Assembly (NCBI GenBank): GCA_004154925.1
Contig: QJNS01000269.1
Coordinates: 1 to 64,000, forward strand
Direction of reading: 5' to 3'
DNA from: Monosporascus cannonballus
Lineage: Eukaryota > Ascomycota > Sordariomycetes > Xylariales
DNA: 64,000 nt
A program made the position numbers and the translations under genes. The notes beneath the pieces are model-generated. The model was not told the origin of the DNA. It made no database searches and saw only the letters and a list, made by a program, of their open reading frames with translations. Positions within the stretch are counted from its first letter, which is position 1, and every line of letters begins with the position of its first letter. Positions 32,082 through 45,005 of the stretch are shown here, piece after piece.

Positions 32082-34236
32082 AAAGAACGACTGTTGTTTT
32101 TAAGAGAGTAAAAGCTTAAAAAGAAGTAAAATTCATGTAAAAATAATATTGTTTTAATTAGATATTATTTTTATAAAAAGATTATTACTGTCACGGCGCT
32201 GTACGTCTCTTAGGTTCTAGAAGATATTCTATTGTTATACAAAGAAGAAAGAAGGAAACTATTTAGCAAGCGCGTAGCGCTTGCGTATATATAGCGAAGC
32301 GGCGGTTTAAAAGAGCCGCTTTGCTAGTGCTATAACAATTACTTATTATATAAGATTATAACTTATACATCTATACTTTTTTTTAAAAGTTTTTGCGTTT
32401 AATTAAAAATATTTTAAAATCAAATATAGTTTAATATTTTATTATTAAAAGCAGTTATAAGATTCTAATATTACATATTGAAGTATGTAAATAAAAAAGA
32501 TATATTAACACATAGCTGACATTTAAAGACTTCTAAATAAAAATAAAAGTAACTAAATTTCTTTAAATATATATAAGAACGATGATAACCAAGATATAAA
32601 GATATCGAAGTAATCGAAGCAATTTTTATTATATTATTAACTAGCGAAACTATGATGTTATTACGTTTAACAGTAATTTTAGTAGTAATTCTTTATTATT
32701 TTAAGTAGAATATAGCAACGAGAATATAATTGTTTTAAAAATAAGTTTCTTATTATTTAACCATTTTCATCGCTTGAAAATTTCTAATATAAAAAACTCT
32801 GAAGTTACTTAAATAATTCTTATACTTAATAGTACGATTTATATTAGCTAAATTAGTTTAAATTATAAAAACAGCAATAGTAATATATTTATAAGTAAAG
32901 TCGAATTAATAATTTTATAAAGTATTGTTAGTTATTAATTCAAAATTATTAAACAATTTAAGATCGATAATTATATTATATAAATCTGTTAAAGTGGAAA
33001 ACAATAAAGATTTTATTTCGACCGTCGCTTTAAGCTAATATATAGAAGGTTATAATGCGACTTTTCTATATTTAAAGTTTGTACAATCAAAATTAATTTT
33101 ATATATTCACTCTATAATAAATGATCTTACGTTTTTAACATTACTTAGTATATTTTATCGTATTTTTAATTTTTACAGATATATTGTTTAGTATTATAAT
33201 TGATAAATATATATTTTATTATATTATTCATTTTTGTAATAATTCGTTTAAAAATACTATTTTCAATAATATTACTTGCTATAATTTTTACATTATTATA
33301 AAAAGATAACGTTATAGTGTAATATTTTTAAAGTAGTTTTCAAAACCTGTATATTTTCTACTTTCGTTTTTACATTCTTATTTATTACTTTAATAATTTA
33401 TAAATAAAAAAATAAAGTTGACTGAAAAAAAGGGATTGAAATATTATTTTCAAAACTTTAATCAGTTTCTACCGTTTTATTAGTTAAAAGTATATTTCTT
33501 ATAAAATCTCATTAAATAATTCATTATAAAAGCAAGAATTTATATAAACCAGTAGAAAAAACATTGCGAATATTCCTATAATGTTTTTAAATATAGTAAT
33601 TGATGCGATTAATTAGTTAATTATAGAAGGTGCTAACTAATCTTAATTCATAGTTATTAATACAGTAATTTAATATATTATTATTTTCGACGACTTTGGT
33701 ACTATTAATCAAAGTCTTTTTAATTATATTAAAAATTTATAAGGTTTTAACTAAATTTTTAAATATTTTCGATATCAAAATAGGTTTTTTACTTTACTAA
33801 ATATTAAATACCGCGATTTTTCTACACCTTTTTTAGAACTTTTTTTTCTTTCGTTCACTACTATAAAATCTTTTATAAGATTTTCGTATCACGTAATAAC
33901 GCCAATATTTTCCGTCGTTAACTTAAATACAAAAATATAAAAGTTTAAATTATATTTAATTATAAACTATACGTCAATTTCGAAATACTTTTAAGTGTTT
34001 ATTTTAGTTATTTTATATATATAGATTTATTTAAACATAAGTTTTTAACTCAGTGTTTTATTTTAGTATATTTAATATTTATATAACGTGGTTATTTTGT
34101 TAAACAATTCAAACATACTCATTTTGTATTGATAATAATAAGTCATTTAATTAGTTAAAAATATATTTTAGATTTTAGGTTTTTGTATAATTATTTAAAT
34201 TATTTTAATATAAAAATTACAATAATATTTAAGAGG
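32082..34236. other. Old AT-rich DNA, no gene recognised
   Basis: About 2.2 kb of very AT-rich sequence in which no protein family could be read on either strand. Only the GC-richer hairpin cluster at about 32229-32337 stands out. Confidence 0.5.
32229..32337. repeat. Hairpin-rich MITE-like segment
   Basis: Outer inverted motifs ATTGTTATA and TATAACAAT bracket two strong hairpins: GCAAGCGC-GTA-GCGCTTGC near 32259-32277 and GCGAAGCGGC...GCCGCTTTGC near 32289-32319. It is GC-rich within a very AT-rich region. No transposase; identity unknown. Confidence 0.4.
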
Positions 34237-34241
34237 TTTTT

Positions 34242-34428
34242 TGTAATAGAGCTGTATGGAGCCCTATTATAGAGCACCGGATAAACGCCGATACCAAGTA
34301 GTATTAGCGCAGCGCCTTATATGCAAATATATATAAATGTATTTTCATCGTTTTTTTTTCCTTTTTTTTAGCTAAAAACTTTTTTTATTGGTAATTAATT
34401 TTAGACCATTTCAGTAAAGCCTTTTATA
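34242..34428 (+). repeat. Gypsy D 5' LTR (187 bp)
   Basis: TGTAATAGAGCTGTATGGAG ... GCCTTTTATA. It pairs with 41986-42172 and, inverted, with 62928-63115. Consensus ends TGTGATGGGG ... CCTTTTACA. Confidence 0.93.
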
Positions 34429-34559
34429 TATTTTTAGATTATTATTTAACAAAATAAAAGACGTTCGAAATTAGATATTTGGATTTCGAACGTTTTTTAC
34501 GAGGCCTAATAAAAGGTTTTTCTCGATTTAAAGTTATAAAGGGTATTTAGCGTTATGAC

Positions 34560-35690
34560 GGAAATTTTAATAAGTTTAATAACGGTTATAAAATAACGTA
34601 TATTTTATTAATTCGAAACAAATTAAAAAAAGTAACGTAGTTCCGTAAGCATATAAGAATATAATATAAAGTAAATTAAAAGGTAATATAAACGGCCGAA
34701 TAATTCAGAAATAATCTAATTATTTAATAAAATTTTATTATTTAGTTATAAGTTCGGAACGCAATAACCTTTACGAATATCAAGTTTTTTTCGATTTAAT
34801 AATAATTGAAAATGCAGTTAGGTTATTCCGTAAAAACGATTCGAACAACCGAATTAACAATAGGAGTTAAGCGGAAACCGTTATTTTGGCCGAAAAAGTT
34901 CGACGGGATAAAAAAGAAATTCCTCGAATAGTACGTATTTATAATTTATAAATTCGAAATAAACGTTATTTTCGTAAAAAGATTTCGTAAATAACTTTAC
35001 GTTATATACGAAAAGTTCGAAATACATATATAACGTACGGTTATTATTTATTATATTACCGGAAATTTCAATGGTATTTATAATTCCGTCGGTTCTTTTT
35101 AGATATTACATAAATAATATAGTAATCGGCATAAAAGGGAAAAAAAATTAATTAAATGTTTTCGGAACTTAAAATAAACTGATAACGTAAATCTTTCGTT
35201 GTTTTATTTCTTATTCGAAAAAACGTTAGTAAACATAAAAACGATTATTTGGTTAACGAAAGTAAAATTTACGTTTTTAAAGAGAATATTAAATAAAGAA
35301 TTTATCTAAATTTTAATTTGAGTAAATTCTTTAAAGAATTATAACGAATGGGTAAATAACGTAATGGAAATCGCCGGACGCCTTAAAAGATAACGCGGTA
35401 AAAAAGACCGAATAACTTTTTAATAACCTAATTAACCGGTAATAACCAAATAAGAAATAATTTAAATAATAATATAAATATAACTGGTATTTGGGTAATA
35501 AGATAACAAAAATGAAAACCTTAGATTTAATTATTAATACCAAAATAATATATACAATAAATAATTTAAAAAAACGGAACGTTTGTAAAGCGAAAAGCTT
35601 TTATTTACGTTATAAACGCTTTAATTATAAGGCTAAACGTTACCCGTTTTTATTAATAAAAAACTGTAAAAAAAATTTAATTTATTAAAA
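34560..35690 (+). pseudogene. Gypsy D gag relic
   Basis: The clearest piece is in 35491-35688: KAKSFYLRYKRFNYKAKRYP, a CCHC nucleocapsid knuckle with Cys and His codons turned to Tyr by G to A and C to T. The upstream capsid region is broken and the start is not identifiable. Confidence 0.68.
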
Positions 35691-35799
35691 ACCTACGAAA
35701 ATAAAAGGTTAAAAATTAAAAACGAAAAAAGAAAAAGTAATTTTTATATATCGGCGTATTCGGAAACGAAAAGCGACCTAGGTCGAAATAAAGATTACG

Positions 35800-38504
35800 A
35801 AACAAAATATGGACAATACTTTATTTATTATTAATATATATATTAATTTAAAAAATTGTGAAACCTTTTATTAATTAAAGATTTAAATATTTTGCCGTAA
35901 TAAATAAAACGTTTACAAAATGTTTACGGTGATTACGTATTTTAATTAAATGATGTAAAGTAAAAAAATTCGAAAAAAAGACGATAACGGCTAAAACAAA
36001 TTAAGGAAATAATATATATAAAGATAGATATCGACGGTTTTAGGGCCAGGATATTTGTATATATTATTAATAGCCTTCATTACTTGTTAATTTTATAAAA
36101 ATCTTAGATTAAACGTTACGATATTATATATACAACGTAAAAATATTTTTTTAATAATAAGTATAATATATTATATAAAGGTTTATAAAAAAGAATATAA
36201 AGCTTAAAGAAATAATATACGAATAACTTATAAAGCGAAAAAGATTTTAATTATCATTTTCGGAACGGAGATTTGAAAGATAAAAAAGTTTTAAAGGATT
36301 AAATAAGAAATTTAACTGTTTTTCATTTTTTTGGCCAATATTAATAACGCGTTAACGCTTAAAAAATGGAAATTAATAATTTTTTTATTTAGGTTAAACG
36401 CATTTCGAAAATTATTTAATAAAGAATTCGATAACGTCTAACCCTTATTTTATTCCGGAATAAACCATATAATTTTATTACGTAAAAACGAAATAAAGAA
36501 GGAATATTAGTATTATAGGGGCCTTTATATAATATAATTAAGGACAAATTATTAGCCTTAAGAAAAACCTTAAAAAAGTTTTTAAATAAGGGGTATATCC
36601 GCGTAAATAATTCGTCTGTAAAGGTTCCGGTATTATTTATAAAGAAATCCGGAAAAAGATTACGATTCTATTATACTTATCGGGTATTAAATATAATAAC
36701 CAAAAAAGACCGTTACTTTTTATCTTTTATTTCGGAAACCTTAAGATTATTTTTTTTATATTAAGTAATTTACCGAAATAAATATTTAAATAATATTTTA
36801 TAAAATTAGAATTAAAAAAGAAAACAAATAAAAAATAGTATTCCGAATACGTTTTGGTTTATATAAATAATTAATAATATTGTGTAATTTATACGGGGTT
36901 TCCGCAATTTTTAGCGATATATTAACGAGACTTGAAAGGAATACTTTGACGTTTTTTATTTAGCGTATATAGACGAGATCTTTATTTTTTTCGGATCTAA
37001 AGAGAATTATATGTAAAATATAAAAAAGGTTTTAAACCGATTAAAAAAAACAGGTTTAAGTTTAAATGTTTTTAAATGCGAATTGCCGTAAAAACAATAT
37101 AATATCTTGGATTTATTATAAACGCCGGAGAGAGGATATAAATGGACCTCGAGAAATTACGCGTAATCAAAAATTAAACATTTTTAAAACATTTAAAAAA
37201 AGTCCGAAATTTTTTAAAGTTTGCAAATTTTTATTGCGATTTTATAATTTGTTATACGGATATATTAATATTATTAATAACCGTAATCCGGGAAAAGAAT
37301 CGTATTTTGAGAAAGGAAAAAAAAAATACAATATTTAAATATTTTAAAAACGTTTTTATGATAAACCGATTTTAATATAATAAAATTTGGAAAAACTTAA
37401 AATATTAAAAGTAAATTGTTTAAGGATAATATACCGAAATTATTTATCTTGAATTAATAAATTAGGAATATTATATTTAATTGCTTATTATTTTAAAATG
37501 TTAGGTTTTATTAAAATTAAATATAAAATATATAATAAAATATTTTTAACGGTAACAGATTATTTAAAAACGTAAAATATGGAATTATATAACGTAATAA
37601 CCATATTTAAGATTATTACCGGCTATAAAAATTTAAAATATTTTATAATTATTAAAAGTTTAAACGAATATTAAATAAAATAATTAAACAAATTATTTCG
37701 TTTTAATTTTTATTTCGAAGTTGGCATTAATTATTTAAATATTAAGGCCGATATAGTGTTGCGTAAAAAGTAAAATATGTTTATAAAGGATAACAATAAT
37801 TAAATAATTATATAAAAGGTGTAATTAATAAAGAATAAATAATTATTGATATTATTTACAAAACGTTACAAATACGTTAAAAATATAATAATCATTAATA
37901 ATATTAAAATTAAAAATAATAGGTTATTTCGAAAAACGTAAATATTTTAATATTACGAAAACTTTCAAATGTTTTGGGACGTAACGTGAAAATATAATAA
38001 AAGTTACAACAGTATTATTAAAATTATTATAAAAAAAACGTAATTCTTTTTGCCAAATTAAAGATATTAAAATCGATTATAAAATATATTTTAAACGTTA
38101 AAGGTTTATGTTAATTTCGGAAATATTTTTAAATTTTAAATTAAAACCCGCTTAAAATAGCCTTGTTATAAAATATTTACAATTTTTATATAATAAGCCA
38201 CATCAGTCAAAAGGTTACTATAACGATATTTTGGAAACATTTCTTTTAATTAAATATATATTATATAATAACGTAATTTTGCAAAGATTACAACGTATGC
38301 AATTATAAAAACGTATGGCAAAATAAAAAAAATGTTATTAAAATTATTTCTGGTTTCTAAACAATTTTATAACGAATTACTAAATAATTATATAACCGAT
38401 TTATTAATTATTTTTAATTATGATTTATATTTTTTAATAATAATAATAAATTAATTATTTAAATAATAATTTTAAAGATAATACGCATAATAAACGCAAA
38501 AATA
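35800..38504 (+). pseudogene. Gypsy D pol relic, first part (PR-RT-RNase H, start of IN)
   Basis: RT is recognised at about 36560-36990: LNKGYIRVNNSSVKVPVLF, IKKSGKRLRFYYTYRVLN, then LAYIDEIFIF, where the YxDD motif reads YIDE. RNase H ends near 37770 with KADIVLRKK (NLADALSRR-type motif). An integrase HHCC-like region starts about 38150. Interrupted at 38505 by Tc1. Confidence 0.8.
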
Positions 38505-39897
38505 CAGTGGGGGTGCAAAAGTCTCGGTAAATTTCTGCACGCTTCACAAAAACGCGTATTTCTTCTACTTTAACGCCAATACCTTTCATACTTTAATCAT
38601 AAGTAAATAACCCAATTTGGGTCCAATTACTTTGCGAAAAAAATAGTTACCTTATACGAGAACGAAATGGAAGTCCGAAAAAGATTTAGGCAACGGCTTT
38701 ACCGAAATCGCGAGAAAATACGGAATATCCCTTATTACCGTCTGGGGCGTTTATAATCGATATATATATTAAAATTTAACCTAATTTTTGTTACGTTTAG
38801 GTCGCCTATATAAATTTCGGCCGGTTTATAAAAAATATTTATAACGATTTATTAATTTTAATTTTTTTATATTTATTGTTAAATTTACCGAATTATGTTA
38901 TTTACATATTTTTAGGTAAACTTTAACGCGATAATTTCGCCGGAAAGGGATAATGTATTAATACGTATTTTAACGTCCGTTTTTAATTCCGGAACATACG
39001 AAATAAAAGTTTTCTTAAGCTTTAAAACATCGTAATAAACCTTCCGAATAATAGCGGAAAGTTTTATTTAATAACGAAACGAATATGGACCGTAATTGCG
39101 GTAAACCGGCGTAATAGGTTTTCGGCCGAAAAAATTTTTAATATATTATCCCTTTTTACCTTAATTACTATGTTAATTATTAACCGTTTTTTTAAAATAA
39201 AAAAATTCTGTTTATTACCTGAATATATATAGCCCCGATACAAAAAAACCGGCCAAACGTAAATATTTTGGGGTAGTATCCGGTATAAAAAACGGAACTT
39301 CTTAATAGCCCTTAATAAGGACCCCGAAGCCGCCCGGGACAGAATAACCGGCCGCATTTATCGTAATTACCTCGACGAATACCTCTCCAAATACCTCGAT
39401 AGCGACTTTATCTTTATGCAAAATAACATTTTTATTTATATTGCCCGAATCATAAAAAAATAGCTTTAAAGGCAGGCCGTCAAAGTGCTAAAATGGCCTT
39501 TATATTCGCCCAACTTAAACTTTATCGAAAACGTATAGAAGTTATTAAAAAAGCGCATCCAAAAAAAAACCAAAGCTTAGGTTATTCGGCAATACGCAGG
39601 AAGCATTAGATTTACTTATTGCCATTATAATTGCTATATGAGAAATGTTCGCAAAAAATATATTAAATAACTTAATAAATAACATGTTAAAACGGATCGA
39701 GGCTATAATTGCAGCTTAGGGCTAGTATACGAAATATTAGAGTAGCTTACCGTATGCGTAATCCATTTATTTATAATAATTAAAATCGCTAGCAATTTTA
39801 TTAAGAGTTGGTGGAAAAACGTATAAGTGAAATTATAAAAGTGGTAGTTGGAAATATGGGGTGTGGAGGTTAAACCGAGACTTTTGCACCCCGACTG
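38505..39897 (+). mobile_element. Tc1/mariner transposon (1393 bp)
   Basis: Inverted ends: CAGTGGGGGTGCAAAAGTCT at the left and, on the opposite strand, CAGTCGGGGTGCAAAAGTCT at the right (about 24 bp, one mismatch). TA target duplication is at 38503-38504 and 39898-39899. One plus-strand transposase relic. It is inserted in the gypsy D pol, so it is younger than D. Confidence 0.95.
38660..39720 (+). pseudogene. Tc1/mariner DD34E transposase relic
   Basis: Near the end: LSKYLDSDFIFMQNNIFIYI, ARIIKK, RQAVKVLKWPLYSPNLNFIE. This is the Q-D-N-A...H-x-A block, then P-x-x-S-P-D-L-N-P-I-E. There are 34 residues between the second catalytic position (Asp changed to Asn) and the Glu (codon 39527-39529), i.e. 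DD34E. An N-terminal HTH-like region is near 38670-38760 (GNGFTEIARKYGISLITVWG). Stops are RIP-type. It would have cut and pasted its own element at TA sites. Confidence 0.9.
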
Positions 39898-39899
39898 TA

Positions 39900-40905
39900 T
39901 ATACCGAAATAATTGTAAAAATATATTAAAAACTTATATTTTTCTTAAGGTTGTTAGGAATAATAAATGAATTAATTAGGTAAACATATTTCGGATTTTA
40001 ATTTATAAATTAATAACAATAAAAAATATTTTTTTACTATATATTATTTAAAACCCGATAATATTATAAAAAAGAATGGTTGAAAAATATTAATTTATTT
40101 CTAAATCTTCGTAAGGTATTTATAATAAAAATAAAATGATTTTTTTCCGAGGGCGATATTCCTAATTAATAACTAAAATACGATTTCGATAAAACTAAGT
40201 TTCTTTTTCCTGGTTTACGGGATATGACGTTAATTTAATGCCTTAAATAAAAAGTAATTCGGTAATTAAGAAAGATTTACGTATAAAAACCGAAAATTTC
40301 GTTAGGAAATTGCGAAAAAATACGGAATTTGCCTAAGTTACGATAATAGCGGTCTAATAAACCTAACAGAAAACAACGAATAAATATCGTTTTTCTATTA
40401 AAGAATATAAAATTAAGAATAAAATTTAATTAATTTTAAAAATATCGTTATTTTTAAATTATCGAAAAGGTGAGAGTAATTTTAAGTTAAATATTAAGTG
40501 ATCCAAATAATTAATTTTTATATTGTCGAATTAAATATATGTAACCAAAATTTTAATAATTTGTATATTAATTTATTAAAGTATATAAACCGTAATTTTT
40601 TACCGTTTTAAATTAACGTAAATATGCGGCTTTTTTTATTATTTTTAAAGAAAATAACGAACCAAAATTTAAAATCGAAAAATATTTTTAAGCTTAAATC
40701 AAAAAATAAGAAAAAACTTTATATGCCAAATTTAGGTAAGGTTATTAGGTTATGTAAAACCGATTTAAAAGTTATTCGAAAAATTTGTAAATATAACGGC
40801 TTTATAATAATTCAAAAAAAATATAGTAATATAATTATTAATAACGGACTCCAAATCCAACGTATTACCCAAAAGCGGACGGGTAAAAATCTAGCTTAAA
40901 AATAC
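39900..40905 (+). pseudogene. Gypsy D pol relic, second part
   Basis: Continuation after the Tc1 insert. 40624-40899 is open (PNLGKVIRLCKTDLKVIRK ... RITQKRTGKNLA). The same end sequence, followed by the same untranslated stretch, is found inverted at the very end of the window (about 63935-64000, element E), which supports it as the conserved 3' part of the family's coding region. Domain identity is not clear to me. Confidence 0.6.
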
Positions 40906-41129
40906 CGGCCGGACAGTACGTAAGCACTATAGAAGATTTAAAAAAGGCGTTTAGGAATAGCCTTATATAATTCGTAAATAGGCGCTGGAATAACGTTCTC
41001 GTTATTTACGAATAAAGCATATTAGAAAGGAATTAAAAATAATAAAAATAATAAGCCGGTTACAAAATTATTTAATGATTTTTAAAAATATATGAATTTA
41101 ACGATTTACTTTATAAGTTTGTAGTGTTA

Positions 41130-41985
41130 ACGTTATATGGAAGTTGTGTACCTAAGGCACGCGATTATTCGGCTTTATTTATATCAGATTCCGGCAAAGC
41201 CGGGACATTTTTCTTAGCCGCCTAAGTTACGATTACGAGGTTTTCGAGAATGTTAATAATGTGATTATTAACGGCCATTAGTTTAGCCTGTGACGTGGGT
41301 TAGTGAGCGGTGCGGGAGTTACCTTAGAAGAGCATATTAGTAAGAACAAGGAGGATATTTATTTTGGGACATTTGTGGTTATGACCAGTGCAGGCCTGGC
41401 AGCGGACCGCCTTTTTGTTTGTAATAATAAGCATTCTGGGAGTAGCGAACAAGCAGCGTATAAGCAAAATATATACCTTATTAATTTAAATAAAAAGCGT
41501 CCTGGTTTTCGGCAAAACGAACTATATAGGTAAAGTAGGGCATATTATAAATGCAGGTGGGATATTCGTCCAGGGCGACATAAATGCGCAACGTACGAAA
41601 AGCTTTGGCGGATTCCGACTTATTAAAGGGGCCCGAAAACGTAAGAACGTTTTTTTACGAGGTATTTTCGTAACGTTATAACGTATTAATCAGTTTTTAA
41701 GCCGTTACGGAATAACGTATAAAAACATTATAATAAATGTTAATAAAAATTAACTTACCGAATTAGATTATTATTATAAGAAAAAAAGTTAAAATAGATA
41801 AAAACGTAAACGCGTTTTTATATATAAATTTGTTTAATGTATAATTAATTTATAATTAGTTACCTAAGTTAAACTTAATTAGGAAATCGATAAATTTCCG
41901 AATTTCGCATTAATTACAAATTAAAAATTAACATAATTATTAATTTTGTAATAAGTTAACCCCTTTTGAGAAAAGTAAGGAGGAA
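41130..41985 (+). other. Gypsy D 3' region with a less mutated open segment
   Basis: 41130-41640 is GC-richer than the rest of D. It contains a 76-codon open frame at 41303-41533 (MSGAGVTLEEHISKNKEDIY ...) with no recognised family. Up to about 41320 it aligns with element E (63600-63900, inverted); beyond that the two copies cannot be aligned by eye. It is either an untranslated region that diverged or a captured segment. Confidence 0.5.
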
Positions 41986-42172
41986 TATAATAGGGCTGTA
42001 TAGAGCCTTATTATGGAGCACCGAATAAACGGCGGTACCAAGCAGCATTAGCGCAGCGTTTTATATGCGAATATACATAATTATATTTTTATTTTCCCTT
42101 TTTCTCTCTTTAGCTAGAAAACAAACTCTTATTGGCAATTGATTGCAGACCGCCTAGGTGAAACCTTTTACA
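41986..42172 (+). repeat. Gypsy D 3' LTR (187 bp)
   Basis: TATAATAGGGCTGTATAGAG ... CCTTTTACA. Less mutated than the 5' LTR. Confidence 0.93.
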
Positions 42173-42177
42173 TTTTT

Positions 42178-43446
42178 ATAAGCGTGATTATAAATTTTAA
42201 TACTTAGTTTAATATTAAAATATATTAAAGGTATTTTACGGTTTTCTTAATAATTAAATTTATAGATTTACTTCGTAATAGGTAGTATTTTAATTTAACT
42301 ATTTTATCAGTTACTATTATTATAAAGTGCATAAACATGTATTAGGTTTTTATTTAGCGTGTTTACTCGTACTGTTTCTAGAGATACTTTTCGACAACGT
42401 TGTATTATTAAACGCATATTAATATAGTAGATTTAGTGGTAGTATATAGCTTAGTATCGGTATATAGCCAGATATCTTAATAGCACTCTATTTTGTATAA
42501 ATACATTTGAATTATTCAATTAATAGTTTCTTTTATTCGTTTATATAAAATTTTAAAAAATACTTAATAGTTGTTAATTCAAATATATATAGTATAAAAC
42601 TTTATTCAACTTTTATTTTAAACGTTATATCTTTATCAAACGCAATTTTTTAAGTAGTTCGTAGATATTAAAAATATATATAACAAAAATAGATATATTG
42701 ATTCAGTGATTGTACCTTCGATATATATTAAATAATAAGTAACATGAAAATACATCAAAGATATTAACGATTATAAAAATAGTAAAATAGTGCAGTGTGT
42801 TAATATTATAATCGAAATCGGCTAATTAGAAAGTTCGAGTTTTTTATCTATTTTAAGAAGCTTTTTCTGCTTTAAATTTAACTATAAAACATTACTACTT
42901 ATTTTACTTTCTAAAAGACTTTAGTTAATAAGTTTTTTATAATAAATATATCTAAATTTAGTTTTTTATTTCGTTAATACTTATCTTTATTATACTATAT
43001 TTAAATAATTCTTACTGTTTAAGATGTAATTACTCGGACATAATTTAATACTCTCGAAATATATATCTGTAATAGAAAGTTCGAATAATAAATACTTAAT
43101 ATTAAAGTTTATAATAATTAAATTAGATAATTATTTCGAAGCAAATAATAATTATATTTTTTAGATTTATATCTGTATTTCTTTTCTATTATGACAGATA
43201 TAATACTATCGTTTAAAGTTTTACTTTATATGTTTAAGAAAAGAAAATAAAGAATATATTTTATTACTTCAAAAATATTATAGGTCTTTATATATCTATA
43301 TAATAAATATATATTTATTTAATATTTTGAAATCTTATCTATTATAAATGTTATAAGTTTCTAATTATTTACTGTTTTACCTTTGCGAATATTTTATATA
43401 CGTTAAAATGTGTTACTCGAACTAGTACAATTTGTCCGGGCTTTAG
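42178..43446. other. AT-rich DNA, no gene recognised
   Basis: About 1.27 kb of strongly AT-rich sequence, continuous with 32082-34236 before gypsy D inserted. No protein family could be read on either strand. Confidence 0.5.
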
Positions 43447-43825
43447 TGTTACGATCTAATAGGCCCAGGCCTGCGAAAACGATCACAACATCAAGGATAA
43501 CACGATCTACCCTGCAAGTCACGTGACAAGTGATCACTGACATGCTCGTGGTCACCAGAGAACAATTGTGATTACAGAAGATCATAATCACTGTGAAAGA
43601 CGTGGTCAGCGGCGATCAGTGGAAAGAAGAAAAATCATATCCACTCGTTATTTCTATAGTTTAGATAGCAGCAGCTTGCAACAGAACTTCGGTATCCAAG
43701 ACGCCCTTGGTATTACGAGACGTGACTAGTTGTTGTATCCATTGCTCACAATCCCACGATACTTCTGCTAACATAAACTCGTACGACTTAGATTTAATAG
43801 TTGATTAAACCGCCTAGCCACCACA
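43447..43825 (+). mobile_element. Solo gypsy LTR (C-type U3)
   Basis: TGTTACGATC ... GGCCTGCGAAAACGATC matches the start of gypsy C's LTR in sense orientation, and AGTCACGTGACAAG carries the CACGTG box. The 3' half is the shared one, ending CCTAGCCACCACA. The flanks (TTTAG / ATTAC) do not match. If the borders are 43433 and 43823, both sides carry CAATT, so the true ends are ambiguous. Unmutated. Confidence 0.85.
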
Positions 43826-45005
43826 ATTACATACTTTTGAAAACAATATTGATAATTTTATAATTAACCTTGAATAACTATTTTTAATTCAAGTCGTTTA
43901 TTTAACAAACTAGTTTATCGTTTTTTAAACTTTTATAAAAAACAATAACGAATTCAAATAGAAGAAAATAAGAGAATATAGAAGGTATAGCTAAATGTCG
44001 CCAATTAGTGTTCGCTTATGTTTATATATCAAATTCGAATAATTCTATTATGTAACGAAATTCCACGACTTATTAATTTTAAAAATCAAACAAGTAATAT
44101 TTTCATAGTTTTTATCTACTTTAGCCTGTTAATTAGTTCTCTTTAAAAATATTTTTATTTTTACAAGGTTATATTAAAAAATTATAAGTTACTTATTAAA
44201 AATAAGGTTTTTAACTTAGAGCTTGTTTAATTCATGTTAATAAAAGTTAATAAAAATATAGTTCGTTAATTATTGCAATATACCATTATTTTAAATATAA
44301 TGTTATAAATAATATCAAATGTTAATTTTATTAATCTTCTCAAACCGTTTATAATAATATTAGCTTATTATATATTATAATTTTTGTTTTCTAAAAAAAC
44401 CTTTCTAGTTTTAAAAGTCTGTTATTGTTTTTTTATAAGAACTATTACTTCTATTTTAATTTTATTATAGCCGTTAATAAAATTAGTAATAGTTTTTAAA
44501 TCTCATTCATCCAATTAAATATTTCTGTTATCTATATTTTGTTTTCACATAGAGATTTATTTAAATTTATTTTAATTTTAATCAAATTAAAATCGCTTTA
44601 AGTACTAAAAATGAACATTGTTTTGCTCTATAAAGGTTATTTTTTTACCTCATATAATAAGAGTAAAACTATTAGGTTTGTACAATAATATAGCTTAGTT
44701 ATCGAAATATAATTATTATCTACCATTTTTATTTTTTTTTTAAATATGTAAAATAGAAAATATATAATAAAAACGTTAGAAAATATATTTTAGCTATTTT
44801 CTTTTAAAAAAACAATTCGCTATTAGGATATTTTTGTAAAGTGTATATCTTATTTTAATGATTTTAAGCCGAATGATCGTGTAAATAACAGTTTTTATTT
44901 TTATTAATCTAAGTACCTATTTAATGTAAGGAAATGAAAGAATACGAGAAGTACGGCTAAATCTTGGCGACTAGTCGCCGACTGTAATGATACGCATAGC
45001 TAGTC
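43826..45005. other. AT-rich DNA with a short dispersed direct repeat
   Basis: No gene recognised. A roughly 38-bp motif around GAATAYRGAAGGTAYRGCTA occurs at 43971-44008 and again at 44938-44975. The second copy runs into a perfect 14-bp palindrome GGCGACTAGTCGCC. Confidence 0.45.

Larger units (their letters stand above)
34242..42172 (+). mobile_element. Ty3/gypsy element D (second family), with Tc1/mariner insert
   Basis: LTRs 34242-34428 and 41986-42172 are both 187 bp. The flanks are TTTTT on both sides (34237-34241 and 42173-42177), low-complexity support only. Plus-strand gag and pol are degraded. Without the 1393-bp Tc1 insert the element is about 6.5 kb. A second copy of the family (E) starts at 62928. 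Confidence 0.92.
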
